Part shown: positions 24,219-34,196 of the stretch, piece after piece
Layout of the letters: each line of letters opens with the position of its first letter
Numbering within the stretch: position 1 is the stretch's first letter
NCBI GenBank assembly: GCA_964425005.1
Contig: CAYRKT010000001.1
Location: forward strand, 62,001-126,000
Length of the DNA: 64,000 nucleotides
Direction of reading: 5' to 3'
From: CAYRKT01 sp964425005
Lineage (GTDB): Bacteria; Synergistota; Synergistia; CAYRKT01
Program-made: the position numbers and the translations under genes
Notes under the pieces: generated by a model
What the model saw: the letters and a program-made list of their open reading frames with translations, nothing else
The model's database searches: none
What the model was told of the DNA's origin: nothing

Positions 24219-25491
24219 CCCCTATCCTGACCGTGTCCCCCGGCCGAGCCCCGAACCTGGACAGCACTTTCTCCACCTGGAATTTTAGCAAAATCTTCTT
24301 AAACCTGGCCAGGTTCTCGTCCAGCGAGAGGTCGTTCCTGGCGACGAAGTCCTCGAGGAGTCCGTGGCGCACGAGGAAGAGGCCCTCCCCAAGGACCTCC
24401 ACTCTGGGGGGTTCGAGCCTCCTGAGCCTCTCCTCGGCCGTACCGCTCAGGTCGAAAAAGGTCGGCTCCACGCGTCCAGCGCGAGACCCCGGCTCCCCAG
24501 AGGTCAGTTCCAGCAGGGCCTCGACCAGCCCGTCCAACCCTTCGCCCGTGAGGGCGCTGGTGGGAACGAACCTGAGCCCCACGTCGAGGAAGCGCCTCGC
24601 CAGGAGATCGCAGACCGTCCTCTCCGGGAGGAGGTCCACCTTGTTGCCCACGACCAGGGACATCCTGCGCAGCATGTCCTCCCTGTAGGCTCTGACCTCA
24701 TCCCTGACCACCTCGAAGTCGCGCCAGATCTCCTCGAGGTCTCCCTTAGACACGTCCAGCACCTGGACCAAAACCCTGGTCCTCTCGGCGTGCTTGAGGA
24801 AGCGAAGGCCAAGGCCCTTTCCCTCGCTGGCTCCCTCTATGAGCCCGGGCAGGTCGGCCACGACCAGGCGCACCTCTTCGCCGACGGATAGCACCCCCAG
24901 GTTGGGAGCAAGGGTGGTGAAGGGATAGTCCCCTATCTTCGGGTTGGCGTTGGACATGGCTGCCAGGAGGCTCGACTTGCCGGCGTTGGGAAGCCCTAAG
25001 AGCCCCACGTCAGCCAGGATCTTCAACTCCAGGCGAATCCACCTGGCCTGGCCACGCCCCCCTCTCTCGGCTACCCTGGGGCTCTGCCTGACGGAGCTCT
25101 TGAAAGAGGCGTTGCCCCTCCCCCCTCTGCCGCCCCTCGCCACCAGCGCCCTGTCGCCGGGCACGACCAGGTCAGCGAGCTCCCTCCCGTCGTCGTCCTT
25201 GACGACGGTCCCGCAGGGGACCTTTATTATCAGGTCCTCCCCGTCCCTTCCCCTTTTGCCCTTGCCCTCTCCCCTGCCGCCGTCTTGAGCCCTGTACCTC
25301 ACCTGATAGGTCAGGTCCAAGAGAGTGTAGAGGTCGGGCGATGCCTCGATGTAGACGCTGCCCCCTCTACCACCATCCCCCCCGTCGGGACCGCCTTTGG
25401 GGACGAACTTCTCGCGCCTGAAGCTTACCGCCCCATCGCCCCCCCTGCCGCCCTCGACGTATATCCTGGCTTCGTCCACGAAGAAGGCCAC
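24145..25491 (-). CDS. obgE: GTPase Obg
   Basis: Essential GTPase in 50S assembly and stress response. The glycine-rich Obg fold covers residues 1-158 (FVDEARIYVEGGRGGDGAVS, GGRGGRGNASF). The G domain follows with GLPNAGKSSLL, DLPGLIEGAS and NKVDLLP. From about 355 a C-terminal OCT domain is present (FARFKKI-like ARFKKILLKFQVEKVL and DTVRIGDVDFEFW), then an acidic tail. 448 residues is long, as in OCT-bearing species. Start is GTG. A strong terminator sits 20 bp upstream, between rpmA and obgE. Confidence 0.95.
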   Translation of the reverse strand: MAFFVDEARIYVEGGRGGDGAVSFRREKFVPKGGPDGGDGGRGGSVYIEASPDLYTLLDLTYQVRYRAQDGGRGEGKGKRGRDGEDLIIKVPCGTVVKDDDGRELADLVVPGDRALVARGGRGGRGNASFKSSVRQSPRVAERGGRGQARWIRLELKILADVGLLGLPNAGKSSLLAAMSNANPKIGDYPFTTLAPNLGVLSVGEEVRLVVADLPGLIEGASEGKGLGLRFLKHAERTRVLVQVLDVSKGDLEEIWRDFEVVRDEVRAYREDMLRRMSLVVGNKVDLLPERTVCDLLARRFLDVGLRFVPTSALTGEGLDGLVEALLELTSGEPGSRAGRVEPTFFDLSGTAEERLRRLEPPRVEVLGEGLFLVRHGLLEDFVARNDLSLDENLARFKKILLKFQVEKVLSRFGARPGDTVRIGDVDFEFWPEEQMAEGEGGEEDLED

Positions 25492-25511
25492 CTAGACCGT
25501 CGCACCTCCAT

Positions 25512-25546
25512 AAAAAGTGCAAGCAAGCAAAGCGCTTGCTTGCACT
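25512..25546 (-). terminator. Intrinsic terminator between rpmA and obgE
   Basis: A perfect 13-bp stem (AGTGCAAGCAAGC, 25516-25528, with GCTTGCTTGCACT, 25534-25546) around a five-base loop, followed on the minus strand by TTTTT (25516-25512). It would end the rplU-prp-rpmA transcript. Because the obgE start is only 20 bp on and no promoter fits between, obgE must rely on read-through or a promoter before the hairpin. Confidence 0.82.
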
Positions 25547-25603
25547 GAAACGCCCTGACAGCAAAGCCTCGAAGCTTCGCCGCGGAGCAGCATGCGCTTA
25601 CCC

Positions 25604-25885
25604 CTAAGAAAGGGGTAGGACGCTCACCACCCGCTTTCCTCCCCTGCTCTCGAACTTGACCACCCCTTCCGAGAGGGCGAATATGGTGTAGTCCTTGCCC
25701 AGCCCCACGTTCCTGCCGGGGTGGAACTTCGTCCCCCTCTGCCTCACTATTATGTTGCCGGCCTTCACCACCTGACCGTCGTAGACTTTGACTCCGAGCC
25801 GCTTGCTTATGCTGTCCCTGCCGTTTTGGGTGCTACCCTGCCCCTTCTTGTGGGCGAATATCTGCAGGTCAAAAGCCCTAACCAT
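25604..25885 (-). CDS. rpmA: 50S ribosomal protein bL27 with cleavable N-terminal extension
   Basis: bL27 reaches the peptidyl transferase centre with its N-terminal tail. The conserved tail [15 protein letters not shown] begins only at residue 11; before it stands [10 protein letters not shown], matching the pre-sequence of Firmicute bL27 proteins that Prp protease removes. The prp gene lies directly upstream and overlaps by eight bases. 93 residues, otherwise standard ([24 protein letters not shown]). Cleavage is expected between Phe10 and Ala11, exposing the E. coli-like mature end. Confidence 0.96.
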   Translation of the reverse strand: MVRAFDLQIFAHKKGQGSTQNGRDSISKRLGVKVYDGQVVKAGNIIVRQRGTKFHPGRNVGLGKDYTIFALSEGVVKFESRGGKRVVSVLPLS

Positions 25886-26231
25886 CTCCTCCGACCCCCT
25901 CTCCGAAAGTCTCCTCCAGTCTCACGTGGTTCGGATACGCAGCCGCAACGCCCTCCAACCCCACCGAGATCAACTCGAAGGCGAGCTGTGCCTCCCTCGA
26001 CGAAGCCTCCTCGACCGAGAGCTCGACCCTGTAGAAACCCCCCTCCGCGCTCCTGCGCATCCTGGGTGAGAAGCCGAACCGCTTGAGTCCCTCCCCCAGG
26101 GTCTCAAACAGGACCGAGACGGCCGCGCAAACCACGTCCTTCCCCCTCTCGGCGAAACCCGCGTGGCCCCTGCCCTCTAATGCCACCACCGGACCTCCGG
26201 GGCCCCTCCTCTCGACCCTCACCCTAACCAT
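25878..26231 (-). CDS. prp: Ribosomal-processing cysteine protease Prp
   Basis: Cleaves the N-terminal pre-sequence of bL27 before ribosome incorporation. 117 residues of the YsxB/Prp family: [20 protein letters not shown] places the catalytic His near residue 23 and Cys near 35, the typical separation. It sits between rplU and rpmA with short overlaps on both sides, the conserved position, and the neighbouring bL27 carries a matching extension. Function is therefore inferred with confidence from family and context. Confidence 0.93.
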   Translation of the reverse strand: MVRVRVERRGPGGPVVALEGRGHAGFAERGKDVVCAAVSVLFETLGEGLKRFGFSPRMRRSAEGGFYRVELSVEEASSREAQLAFELISVGLEGVAAAYPNHVRLEETFGEGVGGDG

Positions 26232-26538
26232 TTACCTCCAGTATCTCTACCTCCGTGTAGGGCTGGCGATGGGACTTGTTGCGGCGGTAGTTCTTCTTCC
26301 TCTTGAACTTGAAGACCAAAACCTTGTCGTGCTTCCCGTGGGACAAGACCTTAGCCTTGACCGAGGCCCCCTCCAGGTAAGGCCTGCCCACCCTCACAAC
26401 CCCGTCCCTGTTCACCAACAGAACCTTGTCGAACTCGAAGACCTCCCCCTCCTCGTAGGGGAGCTTCTCGACCTTCAAAACCCCTCCCGGCTGGCACCTG
26501 TACTGCTTGCCCCCGGTCTCCAGAACGACGTAAGTCAT
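26224..26538 (-). CDS. rplU: 50S ribosomal protein bL21
   Basis: 104 residues with TYVVLETGGKQYRCQPG at the start, VGRPYLEGASVKAKVL, and the basic KFKRKKNYRRNKSHRQPYTE segment that binds 23S rRNA. The ATG at 26538 is eight bases after GGAGGTG; a longer start at 26547 would use the GTG inside that ribosome site and is rejected. First gene of the rplU-prp-rpmA operon, with a good promoter at 26587-26616. Confidence 0.96.
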   Translation of the reverse strand: MTYVVLETGGKQYRCQPGGVLKVEKLPYEEGEVFEFDKVLLVNRDGVVRVGRPYLEGASVKAKVLSHGKHDKVLVFKFKRKKNYRRNKSHRQPYTEVEILEVNG

Positions 26539-26586
26539 AGAGGACACCTCCGCGTTCGCCCGCTATATATCGCCGAACATTTTTGG

Positions 26587-26616
26587 ATTATAGCAAGGAT
26601 GCCCCATTGCGGTCAA
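26587..26616 (-). promoter_or_regulatory. rplU-prp-rpmA promoter and leader
   Basis: Minus strand: TTGACC (26616-26611), 18 bp, TATAAT (26592-26587). Transcription should begin near 26580. The 40-nt leader contains GTTCG and CGAAC arms (about 26577 to 26554) around a GCGATATATAGCG-like core, a possible autoregulatory hairpin just before the ribosome site. It overlaps no gene; valS ends immediately after it at 26624. Confidence 0.75.
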
Positions 26617-26623
26617 CACAAAG

Positions 26624-29299
26624 CTAGCCCAGCTCCTCTATGTTCCGGCGAAGCCTCTCTGCCACCGCCGACATCTCCTCGAGCCTCGCCCTCTCCCTCT
26701 CCACCACCTCGGCGGGTGCCCTGTTGAGGAAGTTCTCGTCGAGGAGCTTGAGACGTAAGGGCTCCATCTCCCGCTCCAGCCTGGAGAGCTCCTCCCTCAG
26801 AGATCCCATGAGACCCCTGAAGTCCAGCTCGAGGGGCATCTGGACCAGGACTTCACCCCATGGGAAGACCTCGAAGACAGACCTATCGGGCCTGTCCTCG
26901 CCCTCCCACGCCGAGACCTCCCTGGCGCCGCTGAGCAGGGCGATGTAGTCCCTCTGCTCCTCCAAGAACCCAAGCGCCTCCCCCTCGCCCCTGAGGTAGA
27001 CGCGCACCTCCTCTCGGGGATGGATCCTGGCGTCGGCCCTGAGGTTCCTGACCGATCTCACCACCTCGCTGAGAAGGCGCATTTTATCGCAGGAGGCCTC
27101 GAATCTCTCGGGCACCCCGATGGGCCTCGGCCAGCTGCTCACCGCCAGGAGTTCGTCGCCGAAACCGAACCTGTGCCAGAGCTCCTCGCTGACGAAGGGA
27201 ACGAACGGGTGGAGGAGCTTGAGAAGGGTCTCGAACACGGTGAAAGCCACCGCGCCTGTCGCAGCCTTCCTGGAGCTACCCTCGAGCCCCCTCATGGCGG
27301 GCTTGGCGATCTCCAGGTACCAGTCGCACAGCTCCTTCCAGGTGAAGTCGTATATGGCCCTGGCGGCCTCCCCGAACCTGTAGAGCTCCAGGTCCTCGGT
27401 GACCTTGCGGACCAGCTCGTCCAGCCTCCACAGGATCCACTCGTCCTGGAACTTGAGCTCCATCCCGACCAGGTCCTCGGGACCCTCTATCAGACTGGCC
27501 CCCTCCGACTGGTAGTTCATCAGCACCAGCCTCGAGGCGTTCCAGAGCTTGTTCACGAAGTGCTTGTAGCCCTCTATCTTCGCCTCAGAGAGCATTATGT
27601 CCCTACCCTGGAAGGTGAGAACACAAAGGGTGAACCTCAGCGCGTCGGCGCCGTACTTCTCTATCATGTCCAAGGGATCTATCACGTTCCCCCTGGACTT
27701 GCTCATCTTCTGCCCCCTCTCGTCCCTCACCAGTGCGTGGATGTAGACGTCCCTGAAGGGGATCTCGCCCATGAAGTGAAGCCCCATCATGATCATGCGG
27801 GCCACCCAGAAGAAGATTATGTCGAACCCCGTCACCAAGAGGTCTGTCGGATAGAAGCGCCTAAGGTCCGACGTCTCCTCGGGCCAGCCTAGGGTGGAGA
27901 AGGGCCAAAGGGCGCTGGAGAACCACGTGTCCAGCACGTCCTCGTCCTGCCTTATGGAGCTGCTGCCGCAGGCCTCACAGGAGGTGGGGTCCTCGCTGCT
28001 CACCGTGACGTGCCCGCAGCTGTCGCAGTACCAAGCCGGAATCCTGTGCCCCCACCAGAGCTGCCTAGATATGCACCAGTCCCTTATGTTCTCCATCCAC
28101 TGGTAGTAGGTGTTGGCCCAGCTCTCGGGCACGAACCTGATCCTGCCGCTTCTCACCGCCTCCACAGCGGGCTCGGCCAAGGGCCTGGTCCTGACGAACC
28201 ACTGGTCGGAAAGGTAAGGCTCTATCTGGGAGGAACACCTGTAGCAGTGACCCACCGAATGGATGTGATCCTCCACCTTGACCAGGAAGCCCTCCCTCTC
28301 CAACCTCTCCACGAAGGCCTTCCTGCACTGAGACCTATCCATGCCGGCGAACTCCCCCGCCTCCTCGGTCATCACGCCCTTCTCGTCCATCACCTGGATC
28401 TGGGGCAAGCCGTGCCTCTGCCCCACCAGGAAGTCGTTGGGATCGTGGGCGGGGGTGATCTTCACACAGCCGGTGCCGAAGGAGGGATCGACCATCTTGT
28501 CCTCTATTATGGGTATCCTCCTACCCACCACCGGGACCACCGCGGTCCTCCCCACCAGGTGTCTGTACCTCTCGTCCTCCGGGTGAACCGCTATGGCCAC
28601 ATCTCCCAGTATGGTCTCGGGCCTCGTGGTGGCGACCACCACCCTCTCCTCGAGCCCCTCCACCGGATAGGCCACGTAGTAGAGCTTACCCTTAACCTCC
28701 TTGTGCTCCACCTCCAGGTCCGACAGGGCGGTGGTGCAACGGGGACACCAGTTGACCAGGTACTTACCCCTGTATATCAGGCCCTCCCTGTAGAGGGAGA
28801 CGAAGACCTCCCTGACCGCCCTGGAGAGACCCTCGTCCAGGGTGAAACGGGTCCTGCTCCAATCGCACGAGGCGCCAAGCCTCTTCAGCTGGCTGATTAT
28901 CCTGCTGCCGTACCTCTCCTTCCACTCCCAAACCCTCTGGAGGAAGCGCTCCCTCCCCAGCTGATCCCTCGTCAATCCCTCCTTAGCTATCTCCCTCTCC
29001 ACCACGTTCTGGGTGGCTATGCCGGCGTGATCCGTCCCGGGAAGCCACAGGACGTCGAAGCCCCTCATCCTCTTGTACCTCACCACCACGTCCTGCAGGG
29101 TGTTGTTCAAAGCATGGCCCATGTGCAGCGAGCCGGTCACGTTAGGTGGGGGTATAACTATGCAGTAGGGCGGAAGATCGCTCCTCTTGTGAGCCCTAAA
29201 TACGTCCTTTTCCATCCAGACGTCGTACCATTTGACCTCCACGCCAGATGGATCGTAGCTGCCCTGGATGCCCTCCCTAGGAAAGACCCTTTTCCCCAC
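26624..29299 (-). CDS. valS: Valyl-tRNA synthetase
   Basis: Class I synthetase of 891 residues. PPPNVTGSLHMGHALN holds the HIGH-type motif near residue 51-62; the KMSKS loop is QKMSKSRGNVIDP near 527. The editing (CP1) domain has ATTRPETILGDVAIAVHP. A zinc-like CDSCGH/CEACGS pair lies near 425-445. The anticodon-binding domain and a short C-terminal coiled coil (LREELSRLEREMEPLRLKL) complete it. Start GTG lies after GGAGGT and overlaps the end of engB by 23 bp, ending the tig-clpP-clpX-lon-engB-valS run. Confidence 0.96.
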   Translation of the reverse strand: MGKRVFPREGIQGSYDPSGVEVKWYDVWMEKDVFRAHKRSDLPPYCIVIPPPNVTGSLHMGHALNNTLQDVVVRYKRMRGFDVLWLPGTDHAGIATQNVVEREIAKEGLTRDQLGRERFLQRVWEWKERYGSRIISQLKRLGASCDWSRTRFTLDEGLSRAVREVFVSLYREGLIYRGKYLVNWCPRCTTALSDLEVEHKEVKGKLYYVAYPVEGLEERVVVATTRPETILGDVAIAVHPEDERYRHLVGRTAVVPVVGRRIPIIEDKMVDPSFGTGCVKITPAHDPNDFLVGQRHGLPQIQVMDEKGVMTEEAGEFAGMDRSQCRKAFVERLEREGFLVKVEDHIHSVGHCYRCSSQIEPYLSDQWFVRTRPLAEPAVEAVRSGRIRFVPESWANTYYQWMENIRDWCISRQLWWGHRIPAWYCDSCGHVTVSSEDPTSCEACGSSSIRQDEDVLDTWFSSALWPFSTLGWPEETSDLRRFYPTDLLVTGFDIIFFWVARMIMMGLHFMGEIPFRDVYIHALVRDERGQKMSKSRGNVIDPLDMIEKYGADALRFTLCVLTFQGRDIMLSEAKIEGYKHFVNKLWNASRLVLMNYQSEGASLIEGPEDLVGMELKFQDEWILWRLDELVRKVTEDLELYRFGEAARAIYDFTWKELCDWYLEIAKPAMRGLEGSSRKAATGAVAFTVFETLLKLLHPFVPFVSEELWHRFGFGDELLAVSSWPRPIGVPERFEASCDKMRLLSEVVRSVRNLRADARIHPREEVRVYLRGEGEALGFLEEQRDYIALLSGAREVSAWEGEDRPDRSVFEVFPWGEVLVQMPLELDFRGLMGSLREELSRLEREMEPLRLKLLDENFLNRAPAEVVERERARLEEMSAVAERLRRNIEELG

Positions 29300-29942
29300 T
29301 CCTCATACCTCCCCACCCACGAAAAGGTGCAAGGCCGTCCGACCGAAAGGCCTTGATCTCCCCGATCAGAAAGCCCCAAAGCTCTTCTACGCCCTCCCCC
29401 TTCACTGAGGAGACCCAAAAGGCCCCGCCCCCCATGAGATGGCCGAACCCAATCCCGAGGGAGCGTCTTCTCTCCGACATCTCCGATCGCGAGAGCTTGT
29501 CCGCCTTGGTGAAAACCACGACCCTCCTGTGCCGCCAGGGGGAGAGCCACTCCACGAGGGATAGGTCGCCCTCCACGAACCCGTGCCTCGCGTCCACCAC
29601 GTGCAAGACCAGGGCTATCGGCCTATCGCTGCCGAAGTAGAAGTGCACCAGCTCCCGCCACCTCACGAGCTCGCCCCTGGACCTGGCGGCATACCCGTAG
29701 CCCGGGGTGTCCACGAGCCTGAAGGGTGGACTCCCCAGGTGCCGATAGAAGTTGAGGCTCCCGGTCTTGCCGGGCTTAGAGCTCACCTTGGCCACCGGAC
29801 CCCCGCAGAGGGCGTTGATGAGGGAGGACTTCCCCACGTTGGACCTACCCACTAGGACGACCTCCGGCAGGGAGGCCCTGGGCAGCTGATCCGGGAGGAA
29901 GGCAGACAGCTCGAACTCGAACCTCAAACCGATCGAGCTCAC
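29277..29942 (-). CDS. engB: Ribosome biogenesis GTPase EngB (YihA/YsxC)
   Basis: Small essential GTPase for late 50S assembly. P-loop [14 protein letters not shown] at about residue 32, [13 protein letters not shown] (switch I), [10 protein letters not shown], and [11 protein letters not shown] are diagnostic. The 221 residues end with an extra 20 or so that overlap the valS start. The gene follows lon with a four-base overlap, the same neighbourhood (lon-engB) seen in Bacillus. Confidence 0.95.
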   Translation of the reverse strand: MSSIGLRFEFELSAFLPDQLPRASLPEVVLVGRSNVGKSSLINALCGGPVAKVSSKPGKTGSLNFYRHLGSPPFRLVDTPGYGYAARSRGELVRWRELVHFYFGSDRPIALVLHVVDARHGFVEGDLSLVEWLSPWRHRRVVVFTKADKLSRSEMSERRRSLGIGFGHLMGGGAFWVSSVKGEGVEELWGFLIGEIKAFRSDGLAPFRGWGGMRSGEKGLS

Positions 29943-32272
29943 CCCACTATCGCGTGCTTGAAGACCTCCAGGGCGGACGTCACGAAGACGAACCTCATGC
30001 CCTCCTTCGCCCAGCCGCTCATCTCCTTGACGTCCTTCTCGTTGTCCTTCGGCAATATCACCGTGGATATCCCAGCCCTCCTGGCGGCCAATATCTTCTC
30101 CCTTATGCCGCCAACCGGCAGGACGTTCCCCCTAAGCGTTATCTCCCCAGTCATGGCCACGTCCCTCCTCACGGGCCTCCTGAGCAGGGACGAACAGATG
30201 CTGGTGGCTATGGAGATGCCAGCCGAGGGCCCGTCCTTCGGTATCGCGCCCTCCGGGACGTGAACGTGCACGTCCAGCTTATCCCAGGACTCCACCTTGA
30301 GTCCTATCGTCTCGGCGTTAGCCCTGATGAAGGTCAGGGCCGCCTTGGCCGACTCCTGCATCACGTCGCCCAGGTTCCCCGTGAGAATGACCTTGCCGCT
30401 GCCCTCCACCACCACCGACTCCACGAACATCACGTCGCCGCCCAGCTCGGTCCAGGCAAGCCCGGTGGCCACCCCTATCTCGTCCCTGTCCAAAGCTCTG
30501 TCCCTGTGATACCTGGGCGCCCCCAGGTAGCTCTCCACGTCCCTGACGGACACGGAGAACCTGGAGGAGCTGGCGCCCTCCTCCACGATCCTCCTGGCCA
30601 CCTTCCTGCATATCTTGGCCAGGTTCCTCTCGAGGCTCCTCACGCCGGCCTCCCTGGAGTACTCCCTTATGATCCTCTTTATAGCCCCGTCGGTGAAGGA
30701 GATCCTGCCCCCCACCCCATGCTCGGTCGTGACCTTGGGGATCAGGTGCCTCTTAGCTATGTGGAGCTTCTCCTCCTCCGCGTAGCCGGGGATCTCTATG
30801 ACCTCCATCCTGTCCAGCAGAGGCCTGGGTATGGTGTGAGTCACATTGGCCGTGGTTATGAACAGGACGTGGCTCAGGTCGAAGGGGACCTCCAGGAAGT
30901 GATCTGTGAAGGAGTGGTTCTGTTCCGGATCGAGCACCTCGAGCAGAGCAGCGGCGGGGTCCCCCCGGAAGTCCAACCCTATCTTGTCCACCTCGTCCAG
31001 CAGGAAGACGGGGTTTTTCACCCCCGCGTTCCTGATCTTCTGGATTATCCGACCGGGAAGAGCCCCCACGTAGGTGCGCCGATGACCCCTTATCTCGGCT
31101 TCGTCCCTCATCCCTCCCAGCGACATGTTGACGAACTTCCTCCCCAGGGCGCGGGCTATGGACCTGGCCAGGGAGGTCTTCCCGACCCCGGGCGGACCCA
31201 CGAAGCACAGGATCTGGGCCTTCCTGTTCTTCGAGACCAACTTCCTGACGGCCAGGAACTCCAGTATTCGCTCCTTGACCTCCTCAAGTCCGTAGTGGTC
31301 CTCGTCCAGCACCTGCTTCGCGAAGCCTATGTCGACCTTGTCGCGGGTCTGCCTCTTCCAGGGGAGGTTTATGAGCCAGTCCAGGTAGGTCCTAACCACC
31401 GTGGCCTCGGCCGAGATGAGCGGCATCTTGGAGAGCCTGGAGAGCTCGTTGAGCGCCTTCTTCTTGACCTCGGAGGGCATGCCGCTCCTCTCTATCTGGG
31501 CCTCCAACTCGGCTATCTCCGCGTCGGCCTCCCCGGTGTCCCCCAGCTCCTCCCTTATGACCCTGAGCTGCTCCCTGAGGTAGTACTCCTTCTGGGACCT
31601 CTCCAGCTCGCGCCTCACCCTGTCGTGGATCCTGTGCTCCAGCTCCAGTATCTCTATCTCGGAGGTGAGAAGCCTGAGCAGCTCCTCCAGCCTCTCCCTA
31701 ACCCCCACCATCTCCAGGAGCCTTTGCTTCTCCTCCAGCTTCACGACCATGTTGGAGGCCACCATGTCGGCGAGCTGCCCCGGCATCTCCACGTTCCTGA
31801 GGGAGAGGACGGTCTCCTGGGGCACCTTGGGATGAAGTCTGGCGTACCTCTCGAACTGGTCCAGGACGGACCTCATGAGGGCCTGGATCTCCCTGTCCAC
31901 CGCCACCTGCCTCTCCTCGAAGGTGACCCTCACCTCCATGAAGTCCTCCAGCCTGAGGTACTCGGATATCTTGGCTCGGAGCAGACCCTCCACCAGCACC
32001 TTGAAGGTGTTCTCCGGGGTCCTCATGACCTGAAGAACCTGGCAGAGGGTGCCCATGCCGTAGAGGTCGGAAGGGGTCGGGTCGTCCACCTGGAAGTCCC
32101 TCTGGGCCACCACCAGGACGAAGCGCCCCCGGAGCATCGACTCCTCGAGCGCCTTCAGCGACTTGGGCCTGCCCACGAACATGGGGACTATCATGTGAGG
32201 GAATACCACCATATCCCTGACCGGTATCACCGGGAGGACGTCGGGATAGCTCTGAGGGGAGGCGAAGGACAT
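29939..32272 (-). CDS. lon: ATP-dependent protease Lon
   Basis: 777 residues, the standard LonA length. The N-terminal substrate domain ([20 protein letters not shown]) is followed by a coiled coil, the AAA+ module ([15 protein letters not shown] near residue 355; DEVDKIG) and the serine protease domain with the Ser-Lys dyad: Ser in [12 protein letters not shown] near 676 and the Lys about 43 residues later. It lies two bases after clpX, in the clustered order tig-clpP-clpX-lon. Confidence 0.97.
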   Translation of the reverse strand: MSFASPQSYPDVLPVIPVRDMVVFPHMIVPMFVGRPKSLKALEESMLRGRFVLVVAQRDFQVDDPTPSDLYGMGTLCQVLQVMRTPENTFKVLVEGLLRAKISEYLRLEDFMEVRVTFEERQVAVDREIQALMRSVLDQFERYARLHPKVPQETVLSLRNVEMPGQLADMVASNMVVKLEEKQRLLEMVGVRERLEELLRLLTSEIEILELEHRIHDRVRRELERSQKEYYLREQLRVIREELGDTGEADAEIAELEAQIERSGMPSEVKKKALNELSRLSKMPLISAEATVVRTYLDWLINLPWKRQTRDKVDIGFAKQVLDEDHYGLEEVKERILEFLAVRKLVSKNRKAQILCFVGPPGVGKTSLARSIARALGRKFVNMSLGGMRDEAEIRGHRRTYVGALPGRIIQKIRNAGVKNPVFLLDEVDKIGLDFRGDPAAALLEVLDPEQNHSFTDHFLEVPFDLSHVLFITTANVTHTIPRPLLDRMEVIEIPGYAEEEKLHIAKRHLIPKVTTEHGVGGRISFTDGAIKRIIREYSREAGVRSLERNLAKICRKVARRIVEEGASSSRFSVSVRDVESYLGAPRYHRDRALDRDEIGVATGLAWTELGGDVMFVESVVVEGSGKVILTGNLGDVMQESAKAALTFIRANAETIGLKVESWDKLDVHVHVPEGAIPKDGPSAGISIATSICSSLLRRPVRRDVAMTGEITLRGNVLPVGGIREKILAARRAGISTVILPKDNEKDVKEMSGWAKEGMRFVFVTSALEVFKHAIVG

Positions 32273-32273
32273 A

Positions 32274-33572
32274 TCAAGCTACCTCCTCGTCGCTCCCCTT
32301 GAGGAAGAGGGGCTCACCCCTTCGTCTCACCACTTCCTCGGTGATCACCACCTTCTCCACCTCTCCCTTGTAGTCGGGGAGCCTGTACATTAGCTCCATC
32401 ATCACGCTCTCCATTATCCTCCTGAGACCTCGGGCGCCCGTCCTCTGGGCGACAGCGGTCCTGGCTATCTCCCTTATGGCCTCGGGCGTGAACTCCAGCT
32501 TCACCCCGTCGAGCTCGAAGAGCCTCGCGTACTGCCTCACCAGGGCGTTCTTCGGTTCAGTGAGGATGGCACAGAGGTCGTCCTCCGAGAGGGGATGAAC
32601 CGCCGTCACCACAGGCAGCCTGCCCACGAACTCAGGTATGAAGCCGTAGTTCAGAAGGTCCTCGGGCTGAACCCGCCGAAGGAGCTCGTATTCCCGTTCC
32701 TCTTCGCTCATCCTGGAGAGCTCGTCCACCTCCTCGGAGGTGGCGAAACCTATGGCGCTCTTCTTGAGCCTTCTGGCCACTATGTCGGTCAAGCCCTCGA
32801 AGGCACCCCCGCATATGAAGAGTATGTTGGTGGTGTCCACCTGTATGAAGTCCTGATAGGGGTGCTTTCTCCCCCCCTTGGGAGGGACGTTCGAAACGGT
32901 CCCCTCCAGGATCCTCAGGAGCGCCTGCTGAACGCCCTCCCCAGAGACGTCCCTGGTTATCGAGGGGGAAGCGGTCTTCCTGGCGATCTTATCCACCTCG
33001 TCTATGTAGACTATCCCCCTCTCGGCCGCCCTCACGTCGTAGTCGCAGGCCTGCAGCAACCTGGAGAGGATGTTCTCCACGTCCTCTCCGACGTACCCCG
33101 CCTCGGTCAGAGGGGTGGCGTCAGCTATCACGAAGGGGACCTTGAGCACCTTGGCGAGGGTCTGAGCCAGCAGGGTCTTGCCGCAGCCGGTGGGCCCCAG
33201 GAGCAGGATGTTGGACTTCTGGACCTCCACGTCCAAAAAGGGACCGTAGTAGACCCTCTTGTAGTGGTTGTAGGTGGCCACCGCCAGGACCTTCTTGGCC
33301 TCTTCCTGCCCCACCACGTAGGCGTCGAGGAAGGCCTTTATCTGCGAGGGAGACGGCAGCTCCACCTCGTCGGCACGGGGAGATCTGGCATCCGGCAGCT
33401 CCTCCGAGGTCACTATAGTGTGGCATATCTCCACGCATTCGTCGCATATGTAGACGCCAGGCCCGGCTATGAGCTTCCTGACTTCCTTCTCGCTCTTGTT
33501 GCAAAAGGAGCACCTGCCGCCTCTTCTGCTCCTGACGCCTCCCTCTCCGTCGCCCAACCCCTTTATCATCAT
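32274..33572 (-). CDS. clpX: ATP-dependent Clp protease unfoldase ClpX
   Basis: 432 residues. The N-terminal zinc-binding domain shows [14 protein letters not shown] and CDECVEIC (C4 type) for adaptor and substrate binding. The AAA+ module has [15 protein letters not shown], the DEVDKI Walker B, and the IGF loop for ClpP docking ([10 protein letters not shown] near residue 272). C-terminal KTGARGLR-like [13 protein letters not shown] is present. Follows clpP after 15 bp. Confidence 0.97.
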   Translation of the reverse strand: MMIKGLGDGEGGVRSRRGGRCSFCNKSEKEVRKLIAGPGVYICDECVEICHTIVTSEELPDARSPRADEVELPSPSQIKAFLDAYVVGQEEAKKVLAVATYNHYKRVYYGPFLDVEVQKSNILLLGPTGCGKTLLAQTLAKVLKVPFVIADATPLTEAGYVGEDVENILSRLLQACDYDVRAAERGIVYIDEVDKIARKTASPSITRDVSGEGVQQALLRILEGTVSNVPPKGGRKHPYQDFIQVDTTNILFICGGAFEGLTDIVARRLKKSAIGFATSEEVDELSRMSEEEREYELLRRVQPEDLLNYGFIPEFVGRLPVVTAVHPLSEDDLCAILTEPKNALVRQYARLFELDGVKLEFTPEAIREIARTAVAQRTGARGLRRIMESVMMELMYRLPDYKGEVEKVVITEEVVRRRGEPLFLKGSDEEVA

Positions 33573-33587
33573 CGCCCCCCCTAGGTC

Positions 33588-34190
33588 CTACGAGGAGCCC
33601 ACAGCGACCTGGGCCCTGCTCTCTATTATCTTGTCTATCAAGCCGTACTCCAAGGCCTGCTGAGAGGTCATGAAGAAGTCCCTCTCGCTGTCCCTCTCTA
33701 TCCGCTCTATGTCGTTGCCCGTGTGCTTGGCCAATATCCCCTGCAAGAGCCTTTTGAGGCGAAGGATCTCCCTGGCCTGTATGTCGATGTCCGTGGCCTG
33801 CCCCTGAACGCCGCCCCAGGGCTGATGGATCATTATCCTCGCGTTGGGCAGGGCAAACCGCTTGCCCTTAGCGCCGGCGCAAAGGAGCACAGCCGCCATG
33901 CTGGAGGCCTGTCCTATGCATATGGTGCAGACCTGAGGCCTGACGTACTGCATGGTGTCGTATATGGCGAGGCCAGCTGTGACCGAGCCGCCGGGGCTGT
34001 TGATGTACAGGTATATGTCCCTGTCGGCGTCCTCGCTCTCCAGGAACAGGAGCTGAGCTATCACCAGGTTGGCCAGATGGTCGTCTATCTCCTCGCCCAG
34101 GAATATGATCCTGTCCTTGAGCAACCTGGAGTATATGTCGTAAGCTCTCTCGGTCCTGCCGGTCTGCTCTATGACGATCGGGACGTACAA
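33588..34190 (-). CDS. clpP: ATP-dependent Clp protease proteolytic subunit
   Basis: Forms the barrel-shaped peptidase with ClpX. Catalytic Ser in [14 protein letters not shown] (near residue 96), His in IMIHQPWGG (near 121) and Asp in IERDSERD complete the triad. 200 residues. The start is TTG with GGAGGTGATT seven bases ahead; the few residues before the conserved [10 protein letters not shown] suggest a very short propeptide. tig ends seven bases upstream. Confidence 0.97.
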   Translation of the reverse strand: MYVPIVIEQTGRTERAYDIYSRLLKDRIIFLGEEIDDHLANLVIAQLLFLESEDADRDIYLYINSPGGSVTAGLAIYDTMQYVRPQVCTICIGQASSMAAVLLCAGAKGKRFALPNARIMIHQPWGGVQGQATDIDIQAREILRLKRLLQGILAKHTGNDIERIERDSERDFFMTSQQALEYGLIDKIIESRAQVAVGSS

Positions 34191-34196
34191 GTCGAA

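Noticed and set aside
29954..32302. 782-codon open frame on the plus strand antisense to lon
   Set aside because: Rich in His, Leu, Gly and Pro as expected from reversed GC-rich codons. lon on the other strand is unmistakable. The same holds for long frames antisense to rpoB (61550-63940), rpoC and infB.
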